Assembly: GCF_001879205.1 (NCBI RefSeq)
Contig: NZ_MLFK01000005.1
Location: 1-64,000 of the forward strand
DNA: 64,000 bases
Direction of reading: 5' to 3'
Source of the DNA: Flavobacterium johnsoniae
GTDB lineage: Bacteria > Bacteroidota > Bacteroidia > Flavobacteriales > Flavobacteriaceae
Numbering within the stretch: the stretch's first letter is position 1; each line of letters starts with the position of its first letter. This document shows positions 46,142 to 55,339 of the stretch, in pieces. Both the position numbers and the translations under genes were made by a program. The notes under the pieces are model-generated. The model was not told where the DNA came from and searched no databases. It saw only the letters and a program-made list of their open reading frames with translations.

Positions 46142-46684
46142 TTAAGCACGTTTTATCTCATGTCCAACAAATTCCTCCAAAACCGCAAACATATCGTCTA
46201 CAGAAAGCACTTCAAAATCGGGATGGTTTTTTAAAAACTCAGCATTTAGTTTCGCTAAGTTTTCTTCTAATTCAAAAAAAGTATCATTATTCAACGAATC
46301 GCGAACCGGATTTACGCCTTCTAATTTCCCTTTCAGGAATTTACCCAGTTTTATATTACTCATTAATCTTACTTTTTTGCTTTGTTCCTGAAACAATTCT
46401 AAATGTTTTTCGGCACCAATTAAAGCCAGACCTTCTTCGATAAGTTCATTTAGTTCTTTGTTCCAGCCTGAGTTGTAAACAAACTGCGAAAAGTTTCCTT
46501 CGGCATATTGCGAATAGTAATAATCAAGATAGTAACTCGTAAGTGCATCTTCGTGAATAAACTCATCGTCTACACCTTCTTCTCGCATTAAGTTGATTAC
46601 CGAAATATTAGAGTGAATGACATCCTGCGGATTTTCACTTTTCATTGCCGTTTCCGAAACTATTATTCTACCGAATTCCTCCAT
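46142..46684 (-). CDS. DMP19/DUF4375-like protein
   Basis: 180 residues. 'DALTSYYLDYYYSQYAEGNF' and 'QFVYNSGW' resemble the DMP19 core ('...YYxDxYxxQVxNGGFxQYFxN'). A helical C-terminus follows. Members of this family are soluble and of unknown function; the eponymous Neisseria protein binds DNA-mimic partners. Single gene, assignment moderate. Confidence 0.7.
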   Translation of the reverse strand: MEEFGRIIVSETAMKSENPQDVIHSNISVINLMREEGVDDEFIHEDALTSYYLDYYYSQYAEGNFSQFVYNSGWNKELNELIEEGLALIGAEKHLELFQEQSKKVRLMSNIKLGKFLKGKLEGVNPVRDSLNNDTFFELEENLAKLNAEFLKNHPDFEVLSVDDMFAVLEEFVGHEIKRA

Positions 46685-46753
46685 TTTGTTTTGTTTTGAG
46701 ATTTGCTTTGCAAATTTCAGTTAAATAAAAACAGAAAAGAAATTCATTTTGAT

Positions 46754-46924
46754 TTAAATAACATCAGACTCGTTGTTATTCTTTTTTTCATTCATTTTTG
46801 CCACCAAAGCTTTCAAGCGTAAGGCATGCGCTTTTTTCTCTTCTTGAACTTTGGCTTTTTTCTTATTGAGCAGCTTGGTATGCAAAGCCTTGTTTTTTGT
46901 ATTTTTTTGAGGTCCTTTTGCCAT
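46754..46924 (-). CDS. Small basic protein (56 residues)
   Basis: ATG at 46924 to TAA at 46754. The product begins 'MAKGPQKNTKNKALHTKLLN' and is over one third Lys/Arg, predicted helical in its second half, ending 'NNNESDVI'. The basic, ribosomal-like composition, clean start and no overlap with other genes favour a real gene. Binding to nucleic acid is possible but not shown. Too short for common length cut-offs. Confidence 0.6.
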   Translation of the reverse strand: MAKGPQKNTKNKALHTKLLNKKKAKVQEEKKAHALRLKALVAKMNEKKNNNESDVI

Positions 46925-47117
46925 GATTCCTATTCTTCATTACTTTATGAGGCAAATTTCGGGGAAATAATGATACAAATAGAAATGTTTTTATGTTTCT
47001 CTCCCAAAGCAGAATAAAATCGAATTCTGTTTTCAAAAAACCAGTGTAAATACTTAGTAATTAGTTTTATTTTATTTATACACTTGTATACCAAATAATT
47101 ACAAAAAACAAAAAACT

Positions 47118-47567
47118 ATGAAAATCAAGGAACTGAAAAAAGATCTTTTATATAGTGATATTGAAGAAAGAATTAATAGTATTAAAAGAAAAAAGAATAT
47201 TTACTTACTGCTTTACCGAGCAACAAAAATTATAGTTTTTATTGCAGGTGCAACTGTTACGGTACTTACAGGCTGGAAAATATTAAACGAAGATGAAAAA
47301 TTTGATCCTGGGAACTATGTTTTAGTTATCAGTGCTTCCATTACTGTTTTAGCCGCCATAGAAGGATTGTTCAGTTTCAAAGACAAAGGAAAAAGTAATG
47401 ACCTTTTGTTGTTTGAATTGCGAAGACTTAGAGATAGAATGTGTTATGATTTTACAAAAGGGAAATGGATATATGAGAAGAATAAAGATTATCATTTTTT
47501 AAAATATCAGGAAATTTTAGAGGCGCAAAAAACTATCATCGAAGATTTAAGTGGTGGTGAAGATTAA
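47118..47567 (+). CDS. SLATT/DUF4231-like two-helix membrane protein
   Basis: 149 residues: charged N-terminal helix, two adjacent membrane helices (about 34-52 and 66-86, 'IIVFIAGATVTVLTGWK' and 'VLVISASITVLAAIEGLF'), then a long helical cytosolic tail. This is the layout of DUF4231 and SLATT proteins, pore-forming-type effectors proposed in nucleotide-signalling conflict systems. No SMODS, SLOG or nuclease partner is adjacent, so it stands alone here. The family assignment is by pattern only. Confidence 0.6.
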   Translation: MKIKELKKDLLYSDIEERINSIKRKKNIYLLLYRATKIIVFIAGATVTVLTGWKILNEDEKFDPGNYVLVISASITVLAAIEGLFSFKDKGKSNDLLLFELRRLRDRMCYDFTKGKWIYEKNKDYHFLKYQEILEAQKTIIEDLSGGED

Positions 47568-47666
47568 TTGCAGTCAGAAATAAGTTTATCGGTCACGCAA
47601 CCATTTAAAAAAATAGCATCTGTTTAATAAATAGCATTTTACAACAAATCCTAATTAACTAAAACC

Positions 47667-48119
47667 ATGAAACAGATTTTTTTTATTTTCATCATTTTGC
47701 TTGCTTTCGTGAGCTGCAATCGCGACGACTCAGACCAAGATTCATCAAATGTAACGTACACCGAAATTATTAAGGGCGATTTTTACAATGGAGAAAACAG
47801 CAATCCAAAAGCTAATTTAGTTATACAAGACCAAGCTACATGGAACAATGTACTTTCTAAAATGAATCTTCTTTTGCCTGCAAATACGATTTTTCCTGAT
47901 ACTAACATCGATTTTACAAAATATCAGGTAATTGCTGTTTTTGATCAGATACGCAATTATGGAGGTTATTCTATTGACATTACCAAAATTACCGAAACCC
48001 GTAATCGCATAATCATTAAGGTAGAACAGTTAAAACCAGGAGGCATTGCTACTGTGATAACACAGCCATACCACATTGTTAAAATACCTAAAAGCAATAA
48101 AAAAGTAGTCTTTGAATAA
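47667..48119 (+). CDS. Lipoprotein with PrcB-like C-terminal domain
   Basis: 150 residues. Lipobox 'FVSCN' (Cys17) followed by Asp-rich 'RDDSDQDSS'. The C-terminal ~95 residues contain 'YQVIAVFDQIRNYGGYSIDI' and 'GGIATVITQPYHIVKIP', the PrcB_C pattern. PrcB was described as part of a Treponema protease complex; the domain alone is common in Bacteroidetes lipoproteins. Single gene with about 100-nt gaps on both sides. Confidence 0.75.
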   Translation: MKQIFFIFIILLAFVSCNRDDSDQDSSNVTYTEIIKGDFYNGENSNPKANLVIQDQATWNNVLSKMNLLLPANTIFPDTNIDFTKYQVIAVFDQIRNYGGYSIDITKITETRNRIIIKVEQLKPGGIATVITQPYHIVKIPKSNKKVVFE

Positions 48120-48231
48120 ATAACAAATTTACTAACCAAAAATTAAACTAAGTACGATTTATCTTTCTGTTTTTATTCTACTTTTATAAATTATTAGCAA
48201 TATAAAATGCCTTTGTAATCTATATTAAAAA

Positions 48232-48663
48232 ATGGAAGATTTAAATACAGCCATAAAGTTTGCTTTTTTGATTATTTTAGTTATTTCGCCTATACTACTA
48301 TTAAACAAATTGTATAAGCGCGATTTAAAAATGCTTTTCATTTCCTATCTCATAACCTCCATCGCCATAACATTCTCTTTAGTATTGATTATGGCATGGT
48401 GGTCTCATTTTTCAATTGAGCTTTTGCTTTCTCATTATGGCTATGATTCCAATCTTTTGACCGAAGCTGAAAGGCTGAAAAATGTTACTGCCGAAAATTT
48501 AGACCGCGTAAAAACATTAGATTCCAGCAGAATGGGAATTGGATGGCCGTTAAAAGCAATTCTGTTTTATATTTTTTATTCTCCTTATCTCTTAATAGTA
48601 TATTTTGGCTGTTATTTTTATAGAAAATCAAAATTAAGCAAGCAGACAAATGGAACTTTTTAA
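48232..48663 (+). CDS. Hypothetical membrane protein
   Basis: 143 residues with three membrane helices (about 8-26, 34-56, 106-128) and a soluble loop of about 45 residues between the second and third. Family not recognised. Its 3' end overlaps the next gene by 14 nt, so the two are translationally coupled and likely act together. Confidence 0.65.
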   Translation: MEDLNTAIKFAFLIILVISPILLLNKLYKRDLKMLFISYLITSIAITFSLVLIMAWWSHFSIELLLSHYGYDSNLLTEAERLKNVTAENLDRVKTLDSSRMGIGWPLKAILFYIFYSPYLLIVYFGCYFYRKSKLSKQTNGTF

Positions 48664-49138
48664 AGGGAATAGAAGAGAATCTAACATAGAATTTGAAGAA
48701 GCTTTTTCCAGTTTAAAAAGAATGGAAAACATAGTTCCAAGTGCGAAAAGAACTCTTGAGTTACTGGCCAAATTAAACTCTGAAACAACAAATTCAGAGG
48801 CCGATGTTTTAATTGATGAATTCCATAAAATACAATACGGATCTAATACAAACAATGTTTTTTATTTCTATTTACCAATAGTGAGTCATATTTTGTATTA
48901 TAAACCACAATATGAAAAAGAACTTTTAAAATATTTAGTAGGACCTAATTTTGCAAACGGAACATCGGAAACTAATGAAATGATTGAGATAATTATTAGC
49001 GCCATGAACTATAAACTCAGCCAAAACCAATATTATTTAACCAAAGAAAGCCAGCATTGGATTATAAATGAACTTCCAAAATTGCAAAAAGAAGTAGAAC
49101 GAGAAATACAGGTTTGCTGGAAAGAATTAAACGAATAA
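48650..49138 (+). CDS. Hypothetical helical cytosolic protein
   Basis: 162 residues, mostly alpha-helical and acidic, no signal or membrane segment. I do not recognise a domain. It overlaps the upstream membrane-protein gene by 14 nt and is followed after 15 nt by a YdeI-like gene, forming a tight three-gene set. Confidence 0.65.
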   Translation: MELFKGNRRESNIEFEEAFSSLKRMENIVPSAKRTLELLAKLNSETTNSEADVLIDEFHKIQYGSNTNNVFYFYLPIVSHILYYKPQYEKELLKYLVGPNFANGTSETNEMIEIIISAMNYKLSQNQYYLTKESQHWIINELPKLQKEVEREIQVCWKELNE

Positions 49139-49153
49139 AACAACTTTGCAATA

Positions 49154-49711
49154 ATGAACCCAACCTTTTTCGCAACACAAGAAAATTTTAGAGAATGGTT
49201 AGAAAAGCATCACACAAAAGAAACCGAGCTTTTAGTAGGTTTTTATAAAGTGAATAGCAAAAAGCCCTCTATGTCCTGGTCAGAATCTGTAGATCAGGCA
49301 CTTTGTTTTGGCTGGATAGACGGCGTTCGAAAATCTATTGACGAAGAAAGTTATACAATACGCTTTACGCCGAGAAAAAAATCAAGCATTTGGAGTGCCA
49401 TCAACATTAAAAAAGTCGAAGAGCTTACAAAAGCCGGATTGATGAAAGAAGCAGGCATAAAAGCTTTCGAACTAAGATCTGAAGAAAGATCTAAAATTTA
49501 CTGCCATGAAAACGAAACGTATATTCTTGATTCCGAACTTGAAAAACAATTTAAAGCCCATAAAACAGCTTGGGAATATTTTAGCAATCAGGCACCATCA
49601 TACAGAAAAGTAATAATACATGTGATTATGAGCGCCAAACAAGAAAAAACCAGACTTGCAAGATTGGAAAAAGCAATAAAATTTAGCGCTGAGGGAAAAC
49701 GAATGTTGTAA
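49154..49711 (+). CDS. YdeI/OmpD-associated family protein
   Basis: 185 residues. 'FREWLEKHHTKETELLVGFY', 'SMSWSESVDQALCFGWIDG', 'RFTPRKKSSIWSAINIKK' and a C-terminal Lys/Arg-rich end match the YdeI/OmpD-associated (bacteriocin-protection-like) family. Its biochemical role is not settled. It is 15 nt downstream of a hypothetical gene on the same strand. Confidence 0.88.
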   Translation: MNPTFFATQENFREWLEKHHTKETELLVGFYKVNSKKPSMSWSESVDQALCFGWIDGVRKSIDEESYTIRFTPRKKSSIWSAINIKKVEELTKAGLMKEAGIKAFELRSEERSKIYCHENETYILDSELEKQFKAHKTAWEYFSNQAPSYRKVIIHVIMSAKQEKTRLARLEKAIKFSAEGKRML

Positions 49712-49775
49712 AGGTTGTTGCTTTGATATTTTATAAACTGTAACTTTATTCCGTTTAAAAGCTAAAAAAAAAGGA

Positions 49776-50678
49776 ATGAGACAAAGAAAAACATTAGAAT
49801 ATTACGTTTTAGATGTATTTTCAAACGAAAGTTATAAAGGAAATCCGCTTTCTGTGGTTTTTACTGATGGCAACTTAGATTTAGAAACTTATCATAATAT
49901 CTCTAAAGAGTTTGGTTATTCTGAAACTTCTTTTGTTTATTATTCAACAGCACAAAAAGCTTTAAACGTACGTTCGTTTACCCCAACGGGAATCGAAATC
50001 GACGGTGCAGGACATAATTTATTAGGCGCAGTCTGCGGTGCTTTGCTAAAAGGAATGCCGATTTTTGAGGAACAAAACGAAAGCGAGCCCTTTGTAATCA
50101 TGAAACATTCGGCGATACCTGTAACAGTAAGCTTTGACCCTGTTACTTTTTATCCTGTGGTTCAAATGCATCAAAAATCGGCAGTTATTAAACAAGAAAT
50201 TCCAACATATAAAATTGCGGTAGCTCTGGGCTTAAAAATTGAAGATCTGGATGTAAATGCTTTTGTACCAACGGTAGTTAAAACAGAAGTTGCACACACG
50301 ATGGTTCCTATAAAAAATAGTCAATTATTAAACAGTTTTGTTCCAGACAATCAACTCTTAATTGAAATCTCAAAAGAATATAATTTTGAAGGTTTTTATT
50401 GTTTCACTATTGTTGATGAAGGTCAGGAACATATAGTCGAAACCAGATTTTTCAATCCAATAATCGGCATTAACGAAGATCCGGCAACAGGAACAGCGGC
50501 AGGTCCTTTAATTGGTTTTTTAACGCAAAAGAAATTCACTAAATCCGAAAAGGAATACAAAATTCTCCAAGGCGTAAAATTAAAACAAGCTTCGCTGATT
50601 GAAGTTATGAACCGTGAAGAAGATATTTTAGTTGGCGGTTCTTCAATTATTACGATGAAAGGAGAACTTTACATATGA
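49776..50678 (+). CDS. PhzF-family isomerase/epimerase-like protein
   Basis: 300 residues with the diaminopimelate-epimerase-like double hot-dog fold. The active-site Glu50 lies in 'FGYSETSFVY', and the family's Gly-His turn appears as 'GAGHNLLGAVCGALL' and 'EDPATGTAAGPLIGFL'. PhzF proteins isomerise small cyclic metabolites; the substrate here is unknown and no phenazine genes are present. A strong terminator follows. Confidence 0.92.
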   Translation: MRQRKTLEYYVLDVFSNESYKGNPLSVVFTDGNLDLETYHNISKEFGYSETSFVYYSTAQKALNVRSFTPTGIEIDGAGHNLLGAVCGALLKGMPIFEEQNESEPFVIMKHSAIPVTVSFDPVTFYPVVQMHQKSAVIKQEIPTYKIAVALGLKIEDLDVNAFVPTVVKTEVAHTMVPIKNSQLLNSFVPDNQLLIEISKEYNFEGFYCFTIVDEGQEHIVETRFFNPIIGINEDPATGTAAGPLIGFLTQKKFTKSEKEYKILQGVKLKQASLIEVMNREEDILVGGSSIITMKGELYI

Positions 50679-50679
50679 A

Positions 50680-50712
50680 AAAAGCTGCATCGAGAAAATG
50701 CAGCTTTTATAT
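50680..50712. terminator. Bidirectional terminator after phzF-like gene
   Basis: AAAAGCTGCAT / ATGCAGCTTTT stem (50680-50690, 50698-50708) with a 7-nt loop, between convergent phzF-like and CDGSH genes. Confidence 0.88.
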
Positions 50713-50730
50713 TTTAATCAAAACAAAATC

Positions 50731-50958
50731 TTAGTTTGTTTTCATTGGAGGTAAATCAAACGCAACAGAATCGTGTTCGAAGTTATTTCTGTGTCCGCCA
50801 TCGCAAAATGGTTTGTTTGCAGATAATCCGCAGCGGCAAAGTCCAAGTGCAGCTCTTCCTTGTAAACCGTATAGAGTTCCTTCCGGATCCATGATTTCAA
50901 AATCACCTTCAATTTTGATAGATCCGTTTTTATTGATAATTAGTTTTGTCTTGCTCAT
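50731..50958 (-). CDS. CDGSH iron-sulfur domain protein
   Basis: 75 residues. The 2Fe-2S ligands are Cys41, Cys43, Cys52 and His56 in 'CRCGLSANKPFCDGGH', the CDGSH signature. Such proteins bind a labile, pH-sensitive cluster and are linked to iron or redox handling. No membrane anchor, so cytosolic. Confidence 0.93.
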   Translation of the reverse strand: MSKTKLIINKNGSIKIEGDFEIMDPEGTLYGLQGRAALGLCRCGLSANKPFCDGGHRNNFEHDSVAFDLPPMKTN

Positions 50959-51054
50959 AAAATTTGTTTTTTCGGTTACAAAGATTGCAAAATATATTCC
51001 GAAGATTTTAGGGCGAATGCTAGTTTAAACTGGTTCTATTTTAGGTTTTAACGC

Positions 51055-51096
51055 GGAGATTCAAAGAGCTTTTCAGGGAGATTCAAAGAGCTTTTT
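51055..51096. repeat. Tandem repeat of a 22-bp unit (GGAGATTCAAAGAGCTTTT)
   Basis: Two copies with 19 identical bases start at 51055 and 51077. Each unit contains AAAGAGCTTTT, itself nearly palindromic. It starts a 300-nt gene-free stretch upstream of metG. Confidence 0.75.
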
Positions 51097-51102
51097 ATTG
51101 TT

Positions 51103-51315
51103 TGGGCGAAATAATCTCGCAAAGGCGCAGAGTCGCAAAGGTTTATTCTTTTGTCAGACTGAGCGATCCCGAGACTCTGGGAGAAGTCACACAAAGTTTT
51201 TTGAATTGCTCCTTTGCGAGATTAATTCGATTTACTTAAAAAAACTTAGCGAATCTCTGTGTTTTTCTTCGTGCGGCTCTGCGAAATTGCGTGCGAATCT
51301 CTGCGTAATAACAAA
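51103..51315. repeat. Gene-free repeat mosaic upstream of metG (families B and C)
   Basis: The left part reads TCTCGCAAAGGCGCAGAGTC (family B). A degenerate family C hairpin core is at 51153-51198. The right part reads in the opposite sense as GAATCTCTGTG, CGGCTCTGCGAAATTGCG and CGAATCTCTGCGT. The two outer parts are inverted relatives of one another (AAAGGCGCAGAG against CTCTGCGAAATT). No open frame with protein-like content is seen, and no structured RNA I recognise. Confidence 0.65.
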
Positions 51316-51332
51316 ATCTCAATTCTATTGCT

Positions 51333-51340
51333 TATTTTTG
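51333..51340 (+). promoter_or_regulatory. Candidate -7 box of metG
   Basis: TATTTTTG fits TAnnTTTG exactly, 19 nt upstream of the metG ATG, predicting a leader of about 13 nt. Confidence 0.5.
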
Positions 51341-51359
51341 CACTCAATAAAATTGAAAT

Positions 51360-53495
51360 ATGATACAGAATCCAAAGAGATATACGATCACGGCGGCATT
51401 ACCTTATACTAATGGACCAATTCATATTGGGCATTTGGCGGGGGTTTACGTGCCTGCAGATATATATTCGAGATATTTAAGATTGCAAGGAAAAGATGTA
51501 GCATTTATCTGCGGAAGCGATGAACACGGAGTTGCAATTTCGATGAAAGCCAAAAAAGAAGGAATTACACCACAAGAAGTTATTGACAAATATGACGGAA
51601 TTATCAGAAAATCATTTGCTGATTTCGGAATTTCATTCAACAATTATTCAAGAACTTCGGCTAAAATTCATCATGATACGGCTCAGGATTTTTTTAGAAA
51701 ACTGTATGATAATGGTGATTTTATTGAAGAAGTAACCGAACAATTGTACGATGCAAAGGCAGATCAGTTTTTAGCTGATCGTTTTGTGGTTGGAACTTGT
51801 CCACGATGTGGTAATGATGGAGCTTATGGCGATCAGTGCGAAAATTGCGGGTCGACTTTGAATGCGACGGATTTAATTAATCCAAAATCTACCATTACGG
51901 GTGAAACTCCAATTTTAAAAGAAACAAAACACTGGTTTTTACCTTTAGACCGTTATTCTGATTTCTTAACAAAATGGATTTTAGAAGGTCATAAAAACGA
52001 CTGGAAACCGAATGTTTATGGACAGGTAAAATCATGGATCGACGGCGGACTAGAGCCTCGTGCTGTTACACGTGACCTTGATTGGGGAATTGACGTTCCG
52101 GTTGAAGGTGCCGAAGGAAAAAAATTATACGTTTGGTTTGACGCGCCTATTGGGTACATTTCTTCTACTAAAGAATGGGCTGCACGCGAAGGAAAAGACT
52201 GGGAACCATATTGGAAAGATGAAGAAACGAAACTGGTTCACTTTATCGGGAAAGACAATATTGTTTTTCACTGTATTATTTTCCCGGCGATGCTAAAAGC
52301 CGAAGGAAGCTATATTTTACCAGACAATGTTCCGGCAAATGAATTTTTGAATTTAGAAGGAAACAAGCTTTCTACTTCAAAAAACTGGGCAGTTTGGTTA
52401 CACGAATATTTAGAAGAGTTCCCGGATAAGCAGGATGTATTGCGTTATGCCTTAACATCTAACGCGCCGGAAACAAAAGATAATGATTTTACCTGGAAAG
52501 ATTTCCAGGCGAGAAATAACAACGAATTGGTTGCCATTTTTGGAAACTTCGTGAATCGTGTTGTGGTTTTAACCAACAAATATTACGATGGTGTTATTCC
52601 AACGCCAAATGAATTTACAGAAATTGACGAAGCAACATTAAACGAATTAAAAGCATATCCTGCTGTAATTTCTAGTTCAGTTGAGCGTTATAGATTCCGT
52701 GAAGCTTTAGGCGAATTGATGAATGTTGCCCGTTTAGGAAACAAATATCTTGCTGACGAAGAGCCTTGGAAAGTAATGAAAGACAATCCTGAGCGTGTAA
52801 AAACGCAGATGTATGTCGCTTTGCAAATTGCTGCTGCGTTGAGCGTTTTGGCAGAACCCTTTTTACCTTTTACTGCTGCTAAACTTTCTAAAATATTAAA
52901 TTTAGGTGATCTTAAAGAGCATTTTGAAGGATTCAGTAAATTTTTGAAAGAGAAAAATCGCGATGCAAAAGATATCATAATTGATAAAAAATTAGGCTGG
53001 AATGATATTTCTGAAAATTCAGATTTAATTCCGGCAGGACATAAAATTGGCGAGGCAGAATTGCTTTTTGCTAAAATTGAAGACGAAGAAATACAAAAAC
53101 AAATAGATAAATTGGAAGCTACAAAAACCGCAAATATTGCTGAAAGCAAACAGCCTGAACCACAAAAAGATTTAATTCAGTTTGATGATTTTGCGAAAAT
53201 GGATATTCGTATCGGAACTATTTTGGAAGCTGAAAAAATGCCAAAAGCAAACAAACTTTTGGTATTAAAAGTAGATACTGGAATTGACGTTCGTACTATC
53301 GTTTCGGGAATTGCAGAGAGTTTTTCTCCAGAAGAAATCATTGGAAAACGTGTTTCTGTTTTGGCCAATTTAGCTCCAAGAGCTTTACGCGGTGTTGAAA
53401 GCCAGGGAATGATTTTAATGACAACAAACTCAGAAGGAAAATTAGTTTTCGTAAACCCGGATGCTGATGCTCCAAACGGATCAACCGTAAACTAA
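51360..53495 (+). CDS. metG: Methionine-tRNA ligase with C-terminal tRNA-binding domain
   Basis: 711 residues. Class I synthetase: '[14 protein letters not shown]' (HIGH at 22-25), a zinc knuckle with 'CPRCG...CENCG' (about 145-165), and '[12 protein letters not shown]' as the KMSKS loop. The anticodon-binding helical domain follows. The last ~110 residues are a Trbp111/EMAP-like OB domain ('[20 protein letters not shown]', '[20 protein letters not shown]') that dimerises and grips tRNA. Start [10 protein letters not shown]. Confidence 0.98.
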   Translation: MIQNPKRYTITAALPYTNGPIHIGHLAGVYVPADIYSRYLRLQGKDVAFICGSDEHGVAISMKAKKEGITPQEVIDKYDGIIRKSFADFGISFNNYSRTSAKIHHDTAQDFFRKLYDNGDFIEEVTEQLYDAKADQFLADRFVVGTCPRCGNDGAYGDQCENCGSTLNATDLINPKSTITGETPILKETKHWFLPLDRYSDFLTKWILEGHKNDWKPNVYGQVKSWIDGGLEPRAVTRDLDWGIDVPVEGAEGKKLYVWFDAPIGYISSTKEWAAREGKDWEPYWKDEETKLVHFIGKDNIVFHCIIFPAMLKAEGSYILPDNVPANEFLNLEGNKLSTSKNWAVWLHEYLEEFPDKQDVLRYALTSNAPETKDNDFTWKDFQARNNNELVAIFGNFVNRVVVLTNKYYDGVIPTPNEFTEIDEATLNELKAYPAVISSSVERYRFREALGELMNVARLGNKYLADEEPWKVMKDNPERVKTQMYVALQIAAALSVLAEPFLPFTAAKLSKILNLGDLKEHFEGFSKFLKEKNRDAKDIIIDKKLGWNDISENSDLIPAGHKIGEAELLFAKIEDEEIQKQIDKLEATKTANIAESKQPEPQKDLIQFDDFAKMDIRIGTILEAEKMPKANKLLVLKVDTGIDVRTIVSGIAESFSPEEIIGKRVSVLANLAPRALRGVESQGMILMTTNSEGKLVFVNPDADAPNGSTVN

Positions 53496-53512
53496 AGTTT
53501 TATAAACGATAT

Positions 53513-53562
53513 AAAATTGCGTGAATCGGTTAAAAATTAACTGATTCACGCAATTTTCTTTT
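53513..53562. terminator. Terminator after metG
   Basis: AAAATTGCGTGAATC / GATTCACGCAATTTT arms (53513-53527, 53543-53557) with a further inner GTTAA/TTAAC pairing and a T-rich tail. Confidence 0.85.
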
Positions 53563-53603
53563 TTAACTATAAGCCAAAAAATAATTTGAAAAAATAAATA
53601 AAA

Positions 53604-54491
53604 ATGAAACTCACCAAACCAAGATTAGCATTAATCTGCGGTATACTCTGCATCTCGATATTTCCAATATTGGTAAAATTACGTCTAACTCCAGGATTAA
53701 TTTCGGCTTTTTACCGAATGTTTTTTGCTGTAATTTTGCTGCTGCCTTATGTGCTTTTTAGCGGCAATTTTAAAATTCCTAATTTAAAATTTACTCTTCT
53801 GGCAGTTCTTTGCGGTGTATTATTTTCTTCAGATGTTGCCGTTTGGAATATTGCTATTCAGGATTCAAGCGCTACGCAGGCTTCTCTGCTTACCAATTTA
53901 TCGCCGGTTTGGGTAGGAATTGGTTCTTTTCTCTTTTTGAAATCAAAACCCGCGACAAACTTCTGGATTGGAACCATTGTATCTTTATTTGGAATGATAA
54001 CTCTGGTTGGTTTTGAGTTCTTTATTGACTTAAACTTCGATCAGGCTTTCCTTTTCGCCGTTTTATCCGGAATTTTATATTCAATTTATCTTTTGGTCAG
54101 CAAAAATGTACTTTCAGAAGTCGATGTTTTATCGTTTATGACTATCAGTTTAACGGCTTCCAGTATATATTTGGGAATTTTGTGCTACAGTTTAGACGAA
54201 CCTTTCACCGGATTTTCAAATACAGGCTGGTTCGTATTGGTGCTTCAGGCAGTAATATGCCAATTGTGCGCCTGGCTTTCTATTAGTTATGCCACACAGC
54301 ACATGCGCGCAACCAGGGTTTCATTGAGTTTATTGAGTCAGGCGGTGATTACCTCTATTTTAGCTTGGTTGTTTTTAGAAGAAAAAATAACTTTACAAAT
54401 GGTTTTCGGCGGAATCATTCTGCTTTTCGGAATCCGAATTACTTTTTACGATAAAACTATTTCTTTAAAAAGGCTGTTTTCCAAGAATTAA
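53604..54491 (+). CDS. EamA/DMT-superfamily transporter
   Basis: 295 residues in two EamA repeats, about ten helices in all ('AVWNIAIQDSSATQASLLTN', 'SQAVITSILAWLFLEEKIT'). Members export small metabolites or amino acids; the substrate cannot be inferred. The short N-terminus (MKLTKPRLAL) leads directly into helix 1. Single gene between terminator and repeat sequence. Confidence 0.9.
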   Translation: MKLTKPRLALICGILCISIFPILVKLRLTPGLISAFYRMFFAVILLLPYVLFSGNFKIPNLKFTLLAVLCGVLFSSDVAVWNIAIQDSSATQASLLTNLSPVWVGIGSFLFLKSKPATNFWIGTIVSLFGMITLVGFEFFIDLNFDQAFLFAVLSGILYSIYLLVSKNVLSEVDVLSFMTISLTASSIYLGILCYSLDEPFTGFSNTGWFVLVLQAVICQLCAWLSISYATQHMRATRVSLSLLSQAVITSILAWLFLEEKITLQMVFGGIILLFGIRITFYDKTISLKRLFSKN

Positions 54492-54499
54492 ATTCAAAG

Positions 54500-54592
54500 G
54501 TATCACGCAGATTTGGCAGATTTGAAAAATCATTTTACTTTCAATAATCTGTGAAAAAATTCAAGAAAATTAGTGGAATTCGCGGCAAAAAC
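54500..54592. repeat. Dispersed intergenic repeat, family A
   Basis: Contains 'CACGCAGATTTGGCAGATT', 'AATAATCTGTGAAAAAATTC' and 'AAATTAGTGGAATTCGCGGC', all of which recur in other family A elements. It is followed by two copies of 'CTTGAAACAAAAA' (54592-54630) just before the HAD gene. Confidence 0.55.
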
Positions 54593-54631
54593 TTGAAACA
54601 AAAAGAACCTCAAACTTGAAACAAAAAACTT

Positions 54632-55339
54632 ATGTTACATAAAAGCAAAATACCAAACTTAAAAGTAATCGCATTTGATGCAGATGATACTTTATTTGTA
54701 AACGAGCCTTATTTTCAGGAGACTGAACATAAATTCTGCGCTTTGATGGAAGATTATCTTTCGCATCAAGGCATTTCGCAGGAATTATTCAAAATTGAAA
54801 TCGCCAATCTGCCTTTGTACGGTTACGGAATAAAAGGTTATATTCTTTCTATGATCGAAGCGGCAATGAATATTTCTAACAATACCATTCCGGTAGAAGT
54901 AATTGAAAAAATAATTCAATACGGGAAAGAACTTCTTGAAAAACCAATCGAACTTCTGGACGGAATCGAAGAAACGTTACAAGCCTTACACGGAAAATAC
55001 AAATTGGTAGTTGCAACAAAGGGCGATTTAAAAGACCAGCACAGTAAATTGCATCGTTCTGGTTTAGGTCATTATTTTCACCATATCGAAGTAATGTCAG
55101 ACAAACAGCAAATCGATTATCAAAAACTTTTGGGCCGTTTAGACATTCAGGCAAATGAGTTTTTAATGATTGGCAACTCATTAAAATCTGATGTTCTGCC
55201 TGTTTTAGAAATTGGAGGATATGCCGTTCATATTCCGTTTCACACCACTTGGGAGCACGAAAAAATCAATCACAAAGTTGAACACAAACACTTTAGTTCA
55301 TTTGAAAAAATCACTGAAGTTGTTCATAATTTATTATAA
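54632..55339 (+). CDS. HAD-superfamily hydrolase
   Basis: 235 residues. Motif I 'AFDADDTLF' supplies Asp16 (nucleophile) and Asp18. A helical cap follows (about 30-110). Motif II is 'LVVATKGD', motif III Lys is about 145, and motif IV lies around 'MIGNSLKSDVLP'. It is likely a small-molecule phosphatase of the YjjG/phosphoglycolate type. Its stop overlaps the start of the CAT-like gene (TAATG), so the two are co-translated. Confidence 0.9.
   Translation: MLHKSKIPNLKVIAFDADDTLFVNEPYFQETEHKFCALMEDYLSHQGISQELFKIEIANLPLYGYGIKGYILSMIEAAMNISNNTIPVEVIEKIIQYGKELLEKPIELLDGIEETLQALHGKYKLVVATKGDLKDQHSKLHRSGLGHYFHHIEVMSDKQQIDYQKLLGRLDIQANEFLMIGNSLKSDVLPVLEIGGYAVHIPFHTTWEHEKINHKVEHKHFSSFEKITEVVHNLL

Noticed and set aside
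50959..51359. Possible structured RNA or riboswitch upstream of metG
   Set aside because: The sequence decomposes into repeat families also found at unrelated genes, and no known RNA consensus was recognised.
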